Position numbers and translations under genes: made by a program
Assembly: GCA_034430425.1 (NCBI GenBank)
Contig: DAOUEK010000030.1
Location: forward strand, 1-35,721
Direction: 5' to 3'
DNA: 35,721 bases
DNA from: WVZH01 sp034430425
GTDB lineage: Bacteria; Chloroflexota; Anaerolineae; Anaerolineales; E44-bin32
Shown here: piece by piece, positions 33,449-35,721 of the stretch
Layout: each line of letters starts with the position of its first letter
Numbering within the stretch: the stretch's first letter is position 1
Notes under the pieces: generated by a model
What the model saw: only the letters and a program-made list of their open reading frames with translations
What the model was told of the DNA's origin: nothing
Databases searched by the model: none

Positions 33449-35721
33449 ATGACGAATCAACCCCGTCTATTTCTCATCGATGGTCATGCACTTGCGTACC
33501 GCACGTACTTTGCATTGACGCGTGCAGGTGACCCTTCCCGCTGGATAACCAAATCCGGTGAGCCAACCGCCGGGACCTACGGTTTCGTGTCCGTACTCCT
33601 TTCGCTTCTTGAACGAGAAAAACCGGAGTATCTCGCCGTCTCCTTCGACACCGGTCGAACATTCCGTGATGACCTCTTCGATGAATACAAAGCTACGCGT
33701 GAAAAAATGCCCGATGACCTGCGCCTGCAAATCGAACGGATTCGAGAGATCATTACGGCATTTGGAATCCCCATTCTGGAGGCTGAGGGTTTCGAGGCAG
33801 ATGATGTGCTCGGTACGGTAGCTCGACAAGCGGCAGCGCAGGATGTACACACCATTATCGTCACCGGAGATCGAGATCTGCTGCAGCTCGCCAGTGAAAA
33901 CGTGACCATCCAGCTCTCCGGACAGAAACTCTCCGAAGCCACGGACTATGGCCCGGAACAGGTGCGCAAACGCTACGGCCTCGAACCCGGTCAGCTGGTC
34001 GATTACAAAGCCCTCGTAGGTGACAGCAGCGATAACATCCCCGGTGTCCGCGGTGTTGGGGAGAAAACAGCAACTTCGCTGCTGCAACAATATAAGAATC
34101 TGGATAATATCTTTGACCATCTGGATGTCGTTCCAGCACGCTTCCGCAGTAAATTGGAAGATGGTCGAGAAGATGCATATCTCAGTAAAAAACTGGGCCA
34201 AATCGAAACGGACGTGCCGATTGAATTCGATCTCGAAGCATGCCGCGCCCGGGCATACAATCGGGACGAAATTGTCGACCTTTTTCGAGAACTTGAATTC
34301 CGCACATTACTCAACCGCATCCAAACCGACACTTCCGTCACTGAACAACAGATGAGTTTGTTCGTCAGTGAGGAACAAGCCCAACAAACACAAATCCGAA
34401 CAGTCCACATCGTCGACAATGGCGAAAAACTCGAGAACCTGATCCGGCGTCTTGAAGCGGCCGAAGAGCTTGCTTTCGATGTCGAAACTACCAGCACAGA
34501 TGCGATCCAGGCCAAGCTGGTCGGAATATCGCTTGCGACGCAGCCCGAAGAAGGCTTTTACATTCCGCTTGGTCATATCCCAGCCAGAGAAGGCTCGCAG
34601 CTCAATCTAGATACTGTGCTCGAAGCGCTGCGCGCTCCCCTAACCGATCCGAAAAAGGGCAAAGTGGGTCACAATCTCAAGTATGATTACACGCTCCTCG
34701 CTCGTCATGGGCTTCGGGTATCGCCACTCAGCTTCGATACCATGCTGGCCGAATGGCTTTGCGATCCTGCTTCCCGAAATCTTGGCTTGAAGAGTCTGGC
34801 CTGGATTCGCCTGGGCGTTGAAATGACGGACATCGAAACCCTCATCGGTCATGGACGGAACCAACGCTCCATGGCCGTAGTCCCGATTGCAGAAGTCGCT
34901 CCGTATGCCGCAGCCGATGCCGAAATCTGTCTGCGGCTTCTTCCCCTCCTCCGCGATGAACTTAGGCAAAAGCAGCAAATGAAATTGTTCCAGGAGCTTG
35001 AAATGCCGCTGATCCCCATTCTGGCCAGAATGGAAATGACCGGCATCAGTCTGGACATCGACTTTCTGGAGCAGCTTTCTAAGCAGTTAAATGATCAAAT
35101 GGCTGAAATCGAAGACCAGATCTTCAAAGAAGCGGGAAGGACGTTCAATATTAACTCAACACAACAGTTATCGATCATCCTTTTCGACGATTTATCCCTC
35201 CAGCCACCTGATCGTGCCCGTCGAACCGCCTCCGGCCACTACTCCACGGCCGCATCTGTGCTCGAAGAAATACGCAGCGCCCATCCAATCATCGAACACA
35301 TCCTCGCTTACCGTGAAATTACAAAGATCAAATCGACCTACGCAGATGCTCTCCCACAACAAGTCAATCCGCAGACCGGCCGCGTTCATACTTCCTTCAA
35401 CCAGACGGGTTCGGTAACCGGCCGACTGGCGTCTTCCAACCCAAATTTACAGAACATCCCCGTACGGACGGAAATCGGCCGTCAAATCCGTCGGGCTTTC
35501 GTCGCTGAAAAAGGTCACACGCTGCTCAGCGTGGACTACTCACAAATCGAGCTGCGCATCGTCGCCCACCTATCCGAGGACAAAGCCATGCTGCAAGCCT
35601 TTCGCGACGATCAAGATATCCACAGCGCCACGGCAGCGGCCATTTTCGGCGTCGATCCCGCTGACGTCTCCTCCGATCTGCGTCGACGGGCAAAAGCAAT
35701 CAACTTTGGATTGATCTACGG
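33449..35721 (+). CDS. polA: DNA polymerase I (partial, C-terminus outside window)
   Basis: Fills gaps after excision repair and removes RNA primers. About 757 codons are visible, beginning MTNQPRLFLIDGHALAYRTYFAL. The 5'-3' exonuclease domain has VSFDTGRTFRDDLFDEYKATR, EAEGFEADDVLG, TGDRDLLQL and VGDSSDNIPGVRGVGEKTA. The 3'-5' exonuclease domain looks active: Exo I FDVET, Exo II GHNLKYDYTLL and Exo III PYAAADAEICLRL all keep their metal-binding residues, unlike in some bacterial PolA proteins. In the polymerase domain, TGSVTGRLASSNPNLQNIPVR and motif A (LLSVDYSQIELRI) are present. The sequence ends within motif B (RRRAKAINFGLIY), so the fingers end and the catalytic motif C lie beyond the window. 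The start is supported by AAGGGAG upstream. Confidence 0.98.
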   Translation, partial: MTNQPRLFLIDGHALAYRTYFALTRAGDPSRWITKSGEPTAGTYGFVSVLLSLLEREKPEYLAVSFDTGRTFRDDLFDEYKATREKMPDDLRLQIERIREIITAFGIPILEAEGFEADDVLGTVARQAAAQDVHTIIVTGDRDLLQLASENVTIQLSGQKLSEATDYGPEQVRKRYGLEPGQLVDYKALVGDSSDNIPGVRGVGEKTATSLLQQYKNLDNIFDHLDVVPARFRSKLEDGREDAYLSKKLGQIETDVPIEFDLEACRARAYNRDEIVDLFRELEFRTLLNRIQTDTSVTEQQMSLFVSEEQAQQTQIRTVHIVDNGEKLENLIRRLEAAEELAFDVETTSTDAIQAKLVGISLATQPEEGFYIPLGHIPAREGSQLNLDTVLEALRAPLTDPKKGKVGHNLKYDYTLLARHGLRVSPLSFDTMLAEWLCDPASRNLGLKSLAWIRLGVEMTDIETLIGHGRNQRSMAVVPIAEVAPYAAADAEICLRLLPLLRDELRQKQQMKLFQELEMPLIPILARMEMTGISLDIDFLEQLSKQLNDQMAEIEDQIFKEAGRTFNINSTQQLSIILFDDLSLQPPDRARRTASGHYSTAASVLEEIRSAHPIIEHILAYREITKIKSTYADALPQQVNPQTGRVHTSFNQTGSVTGRLASSNPNLQNIPVRTEIGRQIRRAFVAEKGHTLLSVDYSQIELRIVAHLSEDKAMLQAFRDDQDIHSATAAAIFGVDPADVSSDLRRRAKAINFGLIY

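Overview
The window looks like chromosomal DNA of a Chloroflexota bacterium, probably Anaerolineae-like. The assignment is an inference from protein style: CSLREA-type beta-helix surface proteins, Thr/Pro-rich linkers of the 'TPTPTSTP' type in several secreted proteins, LysM and NBR1-Ig-like proteins, and LuxR-type two-component genes beside sugar importers. No rRNA or tRNA gene, CRISPR array or intact mobile element was seen. The GC content is moderate, the genes are closely packed, and all three stop codons are used normally, including TGA.

Region 1 (1-5768) is a sugar-sensing and uptake locus. On the minus strand a CUT2 (ribose/xylose-type) ABC importer reads permease, single-domain ATPase, substrate-binding lipoprotein; the last is cut by the window edge. 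Divergent from it, on the plus strand, are a response regulator with a receiver on each side of its LuxR helix-turn-helix, and a soluble histidine kinase whose N-terminal half is an ABC nucleotide-binding domain. That domain resembles the importer ATPase but has a degenerate signature and lacks the switch histidine. The divergent promoter region holds three G/C-rich dyads. This is the best candidate in the window for an undescribed system: a kinase that may read transporter state by docking to, or being part of, the importer.

Region 2 (5874-20304) is mostly housekeeping. It holds a zinc-ribbon/proline-rich membrane protein, uvrA, a MacA/MacB-like efflux set (adaptor, ATPase, permease, minus strand), a stand-alone GltD-like flavin oxidoreductase with an elaborate leader, queG, a membrane-anchored LysM protein, an esterase-family lipoprotein, and miaB. 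QueG and MiaB both modify the tRNA anticodon loop.

Region 3 (20680-31657) is a cell-surface block built by tandem duplication. Three successive CSLREA/beta-helix proteins share one architecture: signal peptide, CSLREA, beta-helix, transmembrane hairpin, Ig-like domain, Thr/Pro linker, eight-cysteine domain. Two paralogous NBR1-Ig-like lipoproteins follow; the second has a GGA (Gly) to TGA nonsense change in an otherwise open frame. Each of the two is preceded by the same promoter-like sequence and followed by a strong hairpin.

Region 4 (31810-35721) holds a fusion of a receiver-like domain, a Roadblock-like domain and what looks like a catalytically dead IS200/HUH transposase fold, followed by polA with an intact proofreading site, cut off in the polymerase domain by the window end.
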